From: Chloroflexota bacterium
GTDB taxonomy: Bacteria; Chloroflexota; Dehalococcoidia; Tepidiformales; Tepidiformaceae
NCBI GenBank assembly: GCA_963169135.1
Contig: CAUJEQ010000222.1
Coordinates: forward strand, 1-17,595
Length of the DNA: 17,595 bases
Direction of reading: 5' to 3'
Positions 6,969 through 14,399 of this stretch are shown here, piece after piece. The notes below the pieces were generated by a model, which made no database searches, was not told the DNA's origin, and worked only from the letters and a program-made list of their open reading frames with translations. A program made the translations under genes and the position numbers. Position 1 is the first letter of the stretch, and each line of letters begins with the position of its first letter.

Positions 6969-8021
6969 TCAGGCGTGCCAGCCTTCGGCCTCGGGGCACT
7001 CCAACTCCCGCGCCAGGCGGATAGCGTAGCGATCGGTCATACCGCTGACATAGTCCGCCGCCCGCCGCTCCACCGGGTCCTCCGGGAGCGAATAGTCTGG
7101 CGAGATCCCGTCGGGATTGCTCGCGAAGTGACGGAACAGGAAGAGCACGATCCGCTTCCCGCGCTCGGCCTCCTGACGCGTGGCGTCGTAGAGGTAGACC
7201 CTCCGGAACATGAACTCCCGAAGCTCATTCGCGGCCGCGTGAATCCGCGGGCTGAATTGAATCACCGGGTCGCCACCCGCCCCTGTGGCCGCCCAGCTTG
7301 CCTCCACGATGTCGCAGACAAGGGTATTCAGGCGTTCGGAATGGCTCCGTCCCAGCTCAGCCCGGGCAAGGCCCGGGAGGTCCTCTTCCGTGATGAGCCC
7401 TGCCCGGATGGCGTCGAGGATGTCGTGATTGACATAGGCAATGGCGTCGGCAGTCTTCACCACCTGCCCTTCGAGTGTCTCCGGGACGCCCCAGCCCTCC
7501 GCGAAGATGTCCTCGCGCGCTTTCGAACTCTTCTCGATCGCCTCGAGCACTTCGAACGTCAGGTTCAGTCCGCGGCCGCCATTCTCCAGCTTGTCCAGCA
7601 CGCGCACCGACTGGTAGTTGTGGCGGAATCCCTCCGGCAGGCATTCGGCCAGGGCTTCCTCGCCGGCGTGCCCGAACGGGCCGTGGCCGATGTCGTGCCC
7701 AAGCGCGGCTGCTTCCGCAAGGTCCTCGTTCAGGTTCAATGCGCGAGTGATGGTGCGGGCTACCTGGGCCACCTCAAGCGTGTGCGTCAGGCGTGTGACG
7801 TAGTGGTCCTGGGCGGGCGCAATGAAGACCTGGGTCTTGTGTTTCAAGCGCCGAAACGCCTTGGTGTGCAGGATCCGGTCGCGGTCACGCTGAAAGTCTG
7901 TCCGAACCGGTGACGGCGCCTCCGGCCGTCCGCGCCCACGGGAAGTCGAACTCCGCGCGGCGAAGGGACTCAGGCGCTGTTCGTTCTCCTCGAGCCGGCG
8001 GCGTACCACATGCAGGTCCAC
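6969..8021 (-). CDS. dgt: dGTP triphosphohydrolase-like protein (HD superfamily)
   Basis: This enzyme family cleaves dNTPs, classically dGTP, to the deoxynucleoside and triphosphate, and so helps set dNTP pools. The protein has 350 residues. The N-terminus carries SPFAARSSTSRGR and RTDFQRDRDRILHTKAFRRL, which is the standard opening of the dGTPase-like group. The HD metal site is visible as LTHTLEVAQ, HDIGHGPFGH and the later KTADAIAYVNHD. The length fits the shorter dGTPase-like type rather than the longer E. coli Dgt. The start is a GTG at 8021; no ribosome binding site precedes it, but TAGAAT lies six bases upstream, so the message may be leaderless. It is first in the dgt - membrane protein - dnaG run and divergent from the small monooxygenase-fold gene. 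Exact substrate preference cannot be read. Confidence 0.94.
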   Translation of the reverse strand: MDLHVVRRRLEENEQRLSPFAARSSTSRGRGRPEAPSPVRTDFQRDRDRILHTKAFRRLKHKTQVFIAPAQDHYVTRLTHTLEVAQVARTITRALNLNEDLAEAAALGHDIGHGPFGHAGEEALAECLPEGFRHNYQSVRVLDKLENGGRGLNLTFEVLEAIEKSSKAREDIFAEGWGVPETLEGQVVKTADAIAYVNHDILDAIRAGLITEEDLPGLARAELGRSHSERLNTLVCDIVEASWAATGAGGDPVIQFSPRIHAAANELREFMFRRVYLYDATRQEAERGKRIVLFLFRHFASNPDGISPDYSLPEDPVERRAADYVSGMTDRYAIRLARELECPEAEGWHA

Positions 8022-8027
8022 AGGAGG

Positions 8028-8033
8028 ATTCTA
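8028..8033 (-). promoter_or_regulatory. Candidate -10 box for a leaderless dgt transcript
   Basis: TAGAAT on the minus strand matches TATAAT at five of six positions. The spacer CCTCCT leads straight into the GTG at 8021, so transcription would begin at the start codon. The bases before GTG contain no Shine-Dalgarno match. I see only a weak -35 candidate. Confidence 0.45.
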
Positions 8034-8098
8034 GGCCGCTTTGCGCCAGGAAATGTCGCGCCCCTTGTGTGAGGCGCCCGGCACAGCAGCCCGCTTGA

Positions 8099-8166
8099 GT
8101 GTGAACTCGGCAATGGAGCCGCGTTCACACCGGTGAAACGCTGTTTATCGGACGGTAGCCGTACCG
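8099..8166 (+). promoter_or_regulatory. Leader region with overlapping inverted repeats
   Basis: Three nested or overlapping inverted repeats precede the small plus-strand gene. First, GTGTGAAC (8099-8106) pairs with GTTCACAC (8123-8130), and inside it CGGC pairs with GCCG across AATGGA, giving one long hairpin with a single mismatch. Second, GCGTTCAC (8121-8128) pairs with GTGAAACGC (8133-8141) with one bulge, so it competes with the first for the same arm. Third, CGGTA (8153-8157) pairs with TACCG (8162-8166) just before the ribosome binding site at 8170-8175. Either this is a switching RNA leader or the repeats are operator half-sites near the promoter. No consensus promoter was found. Confidence 0.5.
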
Positions 8167-8180
8167 CCCGGAGGAGAGAA

Positions 8181-8492
8181 ATGCACATCCAGACCATCAC
8201 CTTCGACGTGACCGGCATGAGCGAAACGCAGGCACACTGGTACGTCGAATCGCTTCGCCTGGGGTTTGGCGAATTCGACGGGCTCGCGGCCTATGCGCGC
8301 GTGCGCATCCCTTCCAGTGGCCGCTACGTCATCTTCTGCACCTGGGAATCGCGCAAGGCGCTCAGGGCATTCCGCCACTCCGAGACCTATGCGCGCTTTG
8401 TCCTGAGCCCCCACGTCGTGAACCTTCGCGACCGCGATGAGATCGCAGAAGCGGTCGTGGACGAGCCACAAACCATCGGAGCAGCCGCATGA
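8181..8492 (+). CDS. Small protein, probably of the antibiotic-biosynthesis-monooxygenase fold
   Basis: The protein has 103 residues from the ATG at 8181, which has GGAGGAG (8170-8176) at good spacing; the longer open frame from 8133 lacks such a site. An alternation of beta strands and helices, with FCTWESRKALRAFRHSE in the second half, suggests the dimeric ferredoxin-like fold of the ABM family. Members include quinone-forming monooxygenases, haem-degrading enzymes and many proteins of unknown role, so no reaction can be named. There is no signal peptide or membrane segment. It stands alone on the plus strand, divergent from dgt and convergent with ppsA. The fold call is by general pattern only and should be treated as moderate. 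Confidence 0.7.
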   Translation: MHIQTITFDVTGMSETQAHWYVESLRLGFGEFDGLAAYARVRIPSSGRYVIFCTWESRKALRAFRHSETYARFVLSPHVVNLRDRDEIAEAVVDEPQTIGAAA

Positions 8493-8507
8493 GCCGGCGC
8501 CCCGGCT
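8492..8507. terminator. Weak hairpin between convergent genes
   Basis: AGCCGG (8492-8497) and CCGGCT (8502-8507) form a 6-bp stem with a CGCC loop, exactly between the stop of the small plus-strand gene and the stop of ppsA. No T tract follows on either strand, so its role as a terminator is uncertain. Confidence 0.4.
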
Positions 8508-8517
8508 TCCTGCGGCC

Positions 8518-10812
8518 CTAGCTCGCCGGGGCCCGGCCCAGCTTTGCCTCAGCGTTCGCAATGATCTCACGCGTTCGATCGATCATGTCGGGGCTAACGC
8601 TGACGCTGGTGATGCCCCATTCGACGAGCTTCTCCGTCACCTCGGGGTAAACACTCGGCGCCTGGCCGCAAATCGACACCGTGATGCCCCGGCGCCTGGC
8701 CACCGCCACGGCGGTCTGGATGGCCGCCATCACTGCATCGTCGCGCTCGTCGAAGGTGTCAGCGAGCGCCTCGCTGTCCCGGTCGATGCCGAGTACCAGC
8801 TGCGTGAGGTCGTTCGAGCCGATCGAGATTCCATCGATGCCGACATCGATGAACTTGTCGAGAATGATGACGTTCGAAGGCACCTCGACCATCATCCAGA
8901 GCTTGAACTGGTCGCTTCGAACCAGGCCATCTTCGGCCAGGAGCTGTTTCACGCCCTTCAACTCCGCCGGCGTGCGAACGAACGGGACCATGACGTAGAG
9001 GTTCTTGAACTCGGCCCGGACCTGCTTGATGGCCTCGACTTCGAGCCGGAAAATGTCGGGCTCGCGGATGTACCGGCTGGCACCCCGGTAGCCAATCATC
9101 GGGTTCTCTTCGTACGCCTCGAACTCGCCGCCACCGCGCAGGTTTGCGTATTCGTTCGTCTTGAAGTCCGTGAGGCGGTAGACGACCGGACGCGGGTTGA
9201 AAGCACGGCAGAACTCGCGCAGCCCTTCGACAATCTGCCGTGTGTATTCCTCCGGGTGGCCTTCCTGCATGAAGGTGCGGGGGTGGGTGCCAATCTGCGC
9301 CACAATGAACTCGGCCCGGAGTAGCCCAACCCCGTCGACTGTCCGCTGCGAGATGCGGTCCGCCAGTTCCGGTTCAGCCAGGTTCACATAAAGTTTGGTG
9401 GTCGTCTTCAGCCCTGAAGAGCGGGCGTAGCGCTGCTTCTGGCGTTCGAACCAGGCCAGCCGCGATTCGGCCCGGCCTTCGTAGACCTTTCCCGCCGACC
9501 CATCGACCGTCACCAGGCGGTCTTCGCCCAGACCCGTCGTTGCGCCCCCGGCGCCAACGACGCAGGGAATGCCGAGTTCACGGCTCACGATGGCCGCGTG
9601 GCAGGTGCGCCCGCCGCGCTCGGTGATAATGGCCGAAGCGCGCTTCATGGCCGGCACGAAGTCTGGCGTCGTCATCTCCGCGACCAGGACATCGCCCGGG
9701 CGGACGATGTCGATATCGTGCGGATCGTTCACGACACGCACCACGCCGATGCCGACACCCGGGCTGGCCGGCTGGCCGGTCAGCAGCAGCGGTGCTGTCT
9801 CGTGGTCGCCCATGTCGTCTTCTTCGTCGTGGCCAGCCCGCATGGTGGTCACCGGGCGGGCCTGGGTCAGATAGAACTTCCCGCCCTCGAAGGCCCACTC
9901 GATGTCCTGGTGAGAGCCGTAGTGTTCCTCGACCGAACGCCCGATGCGCGCGAGTTCGCGGATCTCGTCATCGTTCAGTTTTTGTGCTTCGCGCAGGTGC
10001 TCCGGCACCGGCAGCCACGCGTTCGCGCCTTCGTGGCTCCCGTCCGAGTCGGAGGCCCGGGCGAACATGCGGTCTTGCGGCGTAATGGTCTTGTCGAGAA
10101 TCTGCAGCGATTCCTTGTGGACCATGTACAGATCGGGGGAGATCTCGCCCGAGACGATGCCTTCGCCGAGGCCGTAGACAGCCTCGATCGTGATCCTCGT
10201 CTCGTCGGACGTCACCGGCTCGACAGTGAACATCACGCCGGATTTCTCGGATTGCACCATCTTCTGGACGGGGACGGCCAGGCCGACCTTCATGTGGTCG
10301 TAGCCGGCTTCTTCGCGATAGAAGATCGCGCGGCCCTCGAACAGCGAAGCCCAGCATGCCTGCACTGCCCGGACGACGTTGTCAGGGCCGATCACGTTGA
10401 GGAACGTGCTTTGTTGACCGGCAAAGCTCGCGTCGGGCAAGTCCTCCGCGGTGGCCGAACTGCGGACCGCGACCGGGCCTTCGCCGAGTTCGCGATAGGC
10501 CTCCCGGATCTCTTCGGCCAGGCGGGGCGGCATGGGCGCCTCGATGATGCGCCTGCGAATGTTGGCTGCCCGGTCGTTCAACGTCCTCGAATCGTGGACG
10601 TCCAGGTTGAACAGTTCTTTCCTGATGGCTGGTTCAAGACCGGCCTGGTCGATGAAGCGGAAGTACGTGTCAGCCGTGACCACGAATCCCGGAGGGACGG
10701 GGATGGATGCCCGGGTGAGTTCTCCCAGGTTGGCGCCCTTACCACCAACGAGGCCAAGATCTTCCCGGCCAACCTCTGAGAACCACACTACCGAACGCGT
10801 AATGCTAACCAA
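8518..10812 (-). CDS. ppsA: Phosphoenolpyruvate synthase
   Basis: PEP synthase converts pyruvate and ATP to phosphoenolpyruvate, AMP and phosphate, the entry to gluconeogenesis. All three domains are visible. The N-terminal ATP-grasp part carries GGKGANLGEL and RSSATAEDLPDASFAGQQ. The central domain has GGRTCHAAIVSRELGIPCVVG with the phosphorylated His (residue 405 from the chosen start). The C-terminal PEP-binding barrel ends with the catalytic Cys in SICGQAPS. The length of about 764 residues is close to the usual 750-800. The open frame extends to a GTG at 10833, but GGAGG lies at 10823-10827 inside that extension and points to the TTG at 10812, so I chose that start. The gene follows glmS on the same strand but has a perfect TATAAT of its own upstream, so it is probably expressed separately. 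Confidence 0.95.
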   Translation of the reverse strand: MVSITRSVVWFSEVGREDLGLVGGKGANLGELTRASIPVPPGFVVTADTYFRFIDQAGLEPAIRKELFNLDVHDSRTLNDRAANIRRRIIEAPMPPRLAEEIREAYRELGEGPVAVRSSATAEDLPDASFAGQQSTFLNVIGPDNVVRAVQACWASLFEGRAIFYREEAGYDHMKVGLAVPVQKMVQSEKSGVMFTVEPVTSDETRITIEAVYGLGEGIVSGEISPDLYMVHKESLQILDKTITPQDRMFARASDSDGSHEGANAWLPVPEHLREAQKLNDDEIRELARIGRSVEEHYGSHQDIEWAFEGGKFYLTQARPVTTMRAGHDEEDDMGDHETAPLLLTGQPASPGVGIGVVRVVNDPHDIDIVRPGDVLVAEMTTPDFVPAMKRASAIITERGGRTCHAAIVSRELGIPCVVGAGGATTGLGEDRLVTVDGSAGKVYEGRAESRLAWFERQKQRYARSSGLKTTTKLYVNLAEPELADRISQRTVDGVGLLRAEFIVAQIGTHPRTFMQEGHPEEYTRQIVEGLREFCRAFNPRPVVYRLTDFKTNEYANLRGGGEFEAYEENPMIGYRGASRYIREPDIFRLEVEAIKQVRAEFKNLYVMVPFVRTPAELKGVKQLLAEDGLVRSDQFKLWMMVEVPSNVIILDKFIDVGIDGISIGSNDLTQLVLGIDRDSEALADTFDERDDAVMAAIQTAVAVARRRGITVSICGQAPSVYPEVTEKLVEWGITSVSVSPDMIDRTREIIANAEAKLGRAPAS

Positions 10813-10862
10813 TCTGCCTATACCTCCACGCACCGCGCATAGTGCAGACCGATGGCTTCGGT

Positions 10863-10888
10863 CGCCCGATTATAGAACGGTTCGGGCG
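10863..10888 (-). promoter_or_regulatory. ppsA promoter -10 box enclosed by an inverted repeat
   Basis: On the minus strand a perfect TATAAT occupies 10869-10874. Inverted arms CGCCCGA (10863-10869) and TCGGGCG (10882-10888), spaced by 12 bases, enclose it. A repressor bound there would block polymerase. No good -35 box is seen, which would suit a promoter that needs an activator or another form of control. A hairpin ending glmS is the alternative, but no T tract follows. Confidence 0.55.
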
Positions 10889-10938
10889 CAGTATGCTCCC
10901 GTCCGTCCGGTCCGAACATCGCGTCCCCATCGGTCCTC

Positions 10939-12786
10939 TCACTCAACTGTTACGGTCTTTGCGAGATTTCGTGGCTGATCGACATCGCACCCGCGTTGCA
11001 CCGCCACATAGTACGAGAGCAGTTGAAGCGGGATCGAAGCCACCACTGGCTCGAGCAGCGCCGACACCTCGGGCACCGTGACCGTGACATCAGCGAGTTT
11101 CGCAATCTCGTCGTCGCCTTCCGTGACCACCGCGGTGACTTCGCCCCCGCGGGCCTGGACCTGCTCGATGTTCGACACGATTTTCGATCGCAATGCGTGC
11201 TTCGTGGCGATGGCGATCGTTGGGAAGTTGGGGTCGATAAGCGCGATCGGACCGTGCTTCATTTCGCCGGCCGCATATCCCTCGGCATGGATGTAGCTGA
11301 TCTCCTTCATCTTCAGCGCCCCTTCCATGGCGGCCGGGAAGGCAAGCCCCCGTCCGAGGAACAGAAGGTGCTGGGTCGTCGCGAAACGCTTGGCCATCCG
11401 CCTGTAGGCCGGGGCCTGGCGGAGGACCCGCGCGACTGCCTCGGGGACCCGTGCCAACTCGTGCATCCGCTCCTGGAGTGTATCGGGGGTGACCCTGCCC
11501 TTTGCCATGCCGAGCCGGAGGGCCAGCACGTAGAGCGCAACCACCGATGCCGTAAAACATTTGGTGCTGGCCACGCCCCGCTCGAGGCCCGCCCGCGTGT
11601 ACACCGTGCCGTCGGCCACCCGCGTGGTCTGCGCGCCTTCGGTGTTGCAGATGGTCACCTGCAACGCTCCCCTCGCCTTCGCCACAGCCATCGCTTCGAG
11701 CACGTCGACCGTCTCTCCCGATTGACTGACCGAGATCACAAGCGTGTTCGGGCCGAGGATCGGGTCGCGGTATCGGAACTCGCTTGCGTTGTCTGTGTCG
11801 GCGGGCACCCGGGCAAACGCCTCGATGTACCTCTGGCCGATCATGGCCGCATGAAGGCTGGTACCCATGCCGATGAGCACGACACGCTCGACTTGCGCGA
11901 GCCGCTCAGTCGCCGGCCCCAGGTCATCGAGGTACAGCTCCGCCGGGTCAAGGGTGCCCAGGCTCCAAATGGTGTCGGAGAGCGCCTCCGGCTGCTCCAT
12001 GATCTCCTTCTGCATGAAGTGCTGGTACTCGCCCTTCAGTGCGCTGACCGGGTCGATGGGGATCTTCCGCCGGGGGACAACCACTTGAACCCCCGCCGCA
12101 TCGATGTACGCGGCTCCCGAACGGTCCACGCGGGCCAGCTGCTGGTCCGCCAGGAAAGCGACGTCCTGCGTCAACGGGAGCACGGCCGCGAGGTCACTCG
12201 CCAGCATCATCTCGCCCTCGCCATAGCCGATCACCACGCCGCCTGCGTTCCCAACGCGGGCCGCCACCATGACGCCGGGATCCTGTTCGGCCATGGCGAC
12301 AATCGCCTGTGAACCCTGGAGCCGCAACGCCGTCTGGCGTAGCGCCTCCAGGAGGGAATCACCCGCCTTCAGCCGGTCCTCCATCAGGTGAGCAATGGTT
12401 TCGGTGTCGGTCTCGCTGGCGAAGCGGTGCCCGGCGGCGATGAGACCGGCGCGGAGTTCGGCATAGTTCTCGACGATGCCGTTGTGAATGACTACGACCT
12501 CGCCGTTGCAGCTGAGGTGCGGGTGGGCGTTCTGGTCACTCGGCTTCCCGTGCGTTGCCCAGCGGGTGTGACCGATGCCGGTTGTCGCCTGCCCGATGCT
12601 CCCGTTGAGCGCGGACTCGAGATTGGCGATTTTCCCCTGCCGCTTCGTGATCCGAAGGCCTGCGCTCGTGGGGTCGAGCACGGCGATGCCCGCCGAGTCA
12701 TAGCCACGGTACTCCAGGTCCTTTAGCGCGCGGAGCAGGACCGGGATGGCGGGGCGTTCACCCGCATATCCGACGATTCCACACAT
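10939..12786 (-). CDS. glmS: Glutamine-fructose-6-phosphate aminotransferase (isomerizing)
   Basis: GlmS makes glucosamine-6-phosphate from fructose-6-phosphate and glutamine, the first step toward UDP-GlcNAc and peptidoglycan. The protein has 615 residues, close to the family norm of about 600-615. The start must be the ATG at 12786, because the catalytic Cys has to be residue 2 (MCGIVGYAG); an upstream open frame of 18 codons is therefore not translated. A GGGAG site lies nine bases before it. The glutaminase domain shows GHTRWATHG and SETDTE. Two sugar-isomerase (SIS) domains follow, with GMGTSLHA, SVSQSGETVDV and EGALKMKEISYIHAEGY. The C-terminus ends AKTVTVE, the classic GlmS tail with the active-site Lys. 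No glmS ribozyme is recognised upstream. Confidence 0.97.
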   Translation of the reverse strand: MCGIVGYAGERPAIPVLLRALKDLEYRGYDSAGIAVLDPTSAGLRITKRQGKIANLESALNGSIGQATTGIGHTRWATHGKPSDQNAHPHLSCNGEVVVIHNGIVENYAELRAGLIAAGHRFASETDTETIAHLMEDRLKAGDSLLEALRQTALRLQGSQAIVAMAEQDPGVMVAARVGNAGGVVIGYGEGEMMLASDLAAVLPLTQDVAFLADQQLARVDRSGAAYIDAAGVQVVVPRRKIPIDPVSALKGEYQHFMQKEIMEQPEALSDTIWSLGTLDPAELYLDDLGPATERLAQVERVVLIGMGTSLHAAMIGQRYIEAFARVPADTDNASEFRYRDPILGPNTLVISVSQSGETVDVLEAMAVAKARGALQVTICNTEGAQTTRVADGTVYTRAGLERGVASTKCFTASVVALYVLALRLGMAKGRVTPDTLQERMHELARVPEAVARVLRQAPAYRRMAKRFATTQHLLFLGRGLAFPAAMEGALKMKEISYIHAEGYAAGEMKHGPIALIDPNFPTIAIATKHALRSKIVSNIEQVQARGGEVTAVVTEGDDEIAKLADVTVTVPEVSALLEPVVASIPLQLLSYYVAVQRGCDVDQPRNLAKTVTVE

Positions 12787-13149
12787 GACGAGGTTCTCCC
12801 TTTGCCTGGCTCCCCGTGGGGAGCGGACGGCAGCACGCAACGCGCCCGCAATGGGCGGTGTGTCGTTCCAGAAGGGACGATGTGAAGAGCGAAGGGGGTG
12901 CGAACCCCTGGCACCTGGACCACTTTTGTCAGCCGGTTGCCCATGCTGGTTTGTGTGCGTCCTGCGGCTGTGCCTGCCGGGGGGCCATCCGCCGAGTCTT
13001 TCGATGCTGACCCCGCCTCGTCATCCGCCGTAAATGGCGGACCTGGCGCTTGGTGTTGTGCTCTCTGCGTGCCGTGGGTCTTGATAGGCGGGCCGGCTCA
13101 CCTCCAGCGGGTACGGTGTCCCGAGTTTCGGCCACCCCGGGGCGCGAGG
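12787..13149. other. 363-nt gap upstream of glmS with several hairpins, no gene seen
   Basis: I find no convincing ORF or known RNA here. Visible structure, from the glmS side: GCTCCC/GGGAGC around CGTG (12809-12824), just before the glmS ribosome binding site; CGCCC/GGGCG (12843-12857); GTCGTTCC/GGGACGAT with loop AGAA (12862-12881); GGGGT/ACCCC with loop GCGA (12895-12908), overlapped by GGTGC/GCACC (12897-12915); and TCCGCC/GGCGGA with a 6-base loop (13024-13041). The cluster at 12843-12915 could be a glmS leader or a separate small RNA. Known signatures of SRP RNA, RNase P RNA and tmRNA are absent to my eye. Confidence 0.4.
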
Positions 13150-13455
13150 TCAACTCTCCGCGCGCGAGATCCCCGCGAAGCCGAGGAAGTCTTCCTCCCA
13201 CTCGAGCACTGCCCGAATGAGCGGCGCCTCGATCCCGAACGGTTCCGCCTTGATCCCGCGGACCCGAAACTCGTCTTCGAGCAGCCGCGCGATATCGTCC
13301 AGCGGCCGCGTATGGACGGCGAGCTCGCGCTCCGTCTCCAGGATCAGCTCGACGAGCTCGCCCTGGAGCTGGTAACCGTCTTCCTGGAGCTGTTCCCAGA
13401 TCCAGCCTGCACATTCGGTAAAGAGCTCCCCCTGGAGCTTGCCTGTCACGGGCAC
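13150..13455 (-). CDS. Small acidic protein of unknown function
   Basis: This is a 101-residue protein that I do not recognise. It is rich in Glu and Leu and appears mostly helical, with a Trp pair early (GWIWEQLQEDG) and ILETERELAVH in the middle. There is no signal peptide, membrane segment or metal motif. The start is a GTG at 13455; a second GTG two codons later at 13449 is possible. AGGA and GAGG elements lie upstream. It begins 39 bases after the nfo stop on the same strand, so it is probably the last gene of a methyltransferase - nfo - unknown operon. The reading frame has no rare features relative to its neighbours, and the spacing supports a real gene. Confidence 0.7.
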   Translation of the reverse strand: MPVTGKLQGELFTECAGWIWEQLQEDGYQLQGELVELILETERELAVHTRPLDDIARLLEDEFRVRGIKAEPFGIEAPLIRAVLEWEEDFLGFAGISRAES

Positions 13456-13494
13456 GTGTCCTGTCCTCGCCGCTCGGGTGTTGATGCACCCAGC

Positions 13495-14397
13495 CTATCT
13501 GGCCTTCGCCAACCGGGAAATCGGCGGAAGCTTCGGCGCTTCGATCCCGAGCCCCCTGCGGATCTTCTTCAGCCTCCGGATGTTCTTCGCGTCTGGCCCT
13601 TTGCCGTCGAACCCCGGCACTTCCAGCAAGAAGGGCACCTCACGGAAAGCCCGGTGCGCCATGAGCGTGCGAAACCCGGCCATACCGATGTGGCCCTCGC
13701 CAATGTTCTCGTGACGGTCCCGGAATGTGCCGAGCGGCTGCTTTGTGTCGTTCGCGTGGACGGCAACGAGGCGCCCGAACCCGACCTCCCGGTCGAACTC
13801 CTCCATGGCCGTGGCGCAGCCGTTGGCGGTCGCCATGTCGTAACCCATGGCGTAGGCGTGGCAGGTGTCAAGGCAGACCGCGACCCGCGGATGCCCGCCG
13901 AGCGCGCGGATGATGGCCCCGAGTTCCCCGAACTTGCCTCCGATGCAGTTCCCCTGGCCGGCGTTGTTTTCGAGGATTAGAAGCGACGGGTTGTCCGGCT
14001 CGGCGGCGAGGACCTCACCAAGCATCCGGGCGATGCGCTCAACCATCGCCCCATCGAACCCGGCCCCCAGGTGGCTGCCGACGTGGAAGATCGTGCCGGT
14101 TACGCCCATCCGCCCGGCGAAATGCCGGTACGCCTTGAGCGAGGCAACAGACCGGCCCAGAAGTGCCTCATCCCGGCCCCCGAAATTGATGAGGTAGACG
14201 CCATGGAAGAACGCCGGGATCCCGGCCGCAGCCTGTTGCCGGCGGAAAGTGTCGATCTGTTCGTCGCTGGGGTCCGGCAGCTTCCACTGCTGCGGCGCCG
14301 AAATGAAAAGTTGGACCGCCTCAGCGCCGATTGCGCGGGCGCGCTCGAAGACGAGGTAGTGGCCCCCGGCGCTGGAAACATGGGCACCGATACGCAC
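13495..14397 (-). CDS. nfo: Endonuclease IV (AP endonuclease)
   Basis: Endonuclease IV cuts DNA 5' of abasic sites and removes 3' blocking groups in base excision repair, using a cluster of metal ions. The protein has 300 residues, slightly longer than the E. coli enzyme (285). The family motifs are present in order: GAHVSSAGG, the His in FHGVYLINF, FHVGSH, LENNAGQG, CLDTCHAYAMGYD, HANDTKQPLGTFRDRHENIG and LLEVPG. These cover the expected His, Asp and Glu metal ligands. I prefer the GTG at 14397, because AGGAGG lies seven bases before it; a GTG at 14403 overlaps the upstream methyltransferase stop as GTGA but has the site only one base away. Either way the gene is translationally coupled to the methyltransferase gene. 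Confidence 0.95.
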   Translation of the reverse strand: MRIGAHVSSAGGHYLVFERARAIGAEAVQLFISAPQQWKLPDPSDEQIDTFRRQQAAAGIPAFFHGVYLINFGGRDEALLGRSVASLKAYRHFAGRMGVTGTIFHVGSHLGAGFDGAMVERIARMLGEVLAAEPDNPSLLILENNAGQGNCIGGKFGELGAIIRALGGHPRVAVCLDTCHAYAMGYDMATANGCATAMEEFDREVGFGRLVAVHANDTKQPLGTFRDRHENIGEGHIGMAGFRTLMAHRAFREVPFLLEVPGFDGKGPDAKNIRRLKKIRRGLGIEAPKLPPISRLAKAR

Positions 14398-14399
14398 GG

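Noticed and set aside
9598..10779. 393-codon plus-strand open frame opposite ppsA
   Set aside because: It is antisense to a complete PEP synthase; its composition is typical of a shadow frame.
12787..12840. Upstream extension of GlmS by 18 residues
   Set aside because: GlmS needs Cys as residue 2 after the initiator Met; the ATG at 12786 gives exactly MCGIVGYAG.
12893..12922. tRNA-like T-arm and CCA-like end (GGGGTTCGCACCCC on minus, GGACCA on plus)
   Set aside because: The loop lacks the conserved A58, no D-arm or anticodon arm can be drawn, and the acceptor strand has no partner.
12787..13149. glmS ribozyme, SRP RNA, RNase P RNA or tmRNA upstream of glmS
   Set aside because: None of the conserved core sequences that I know for these RNAs could be found on either strand.
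12898..13980. 360-codon plus-strand open frame across the unknown gene and nfo
   Set aside because: It runs antisense to the conserved nfo motifs and has no recognisable domain or start signal.
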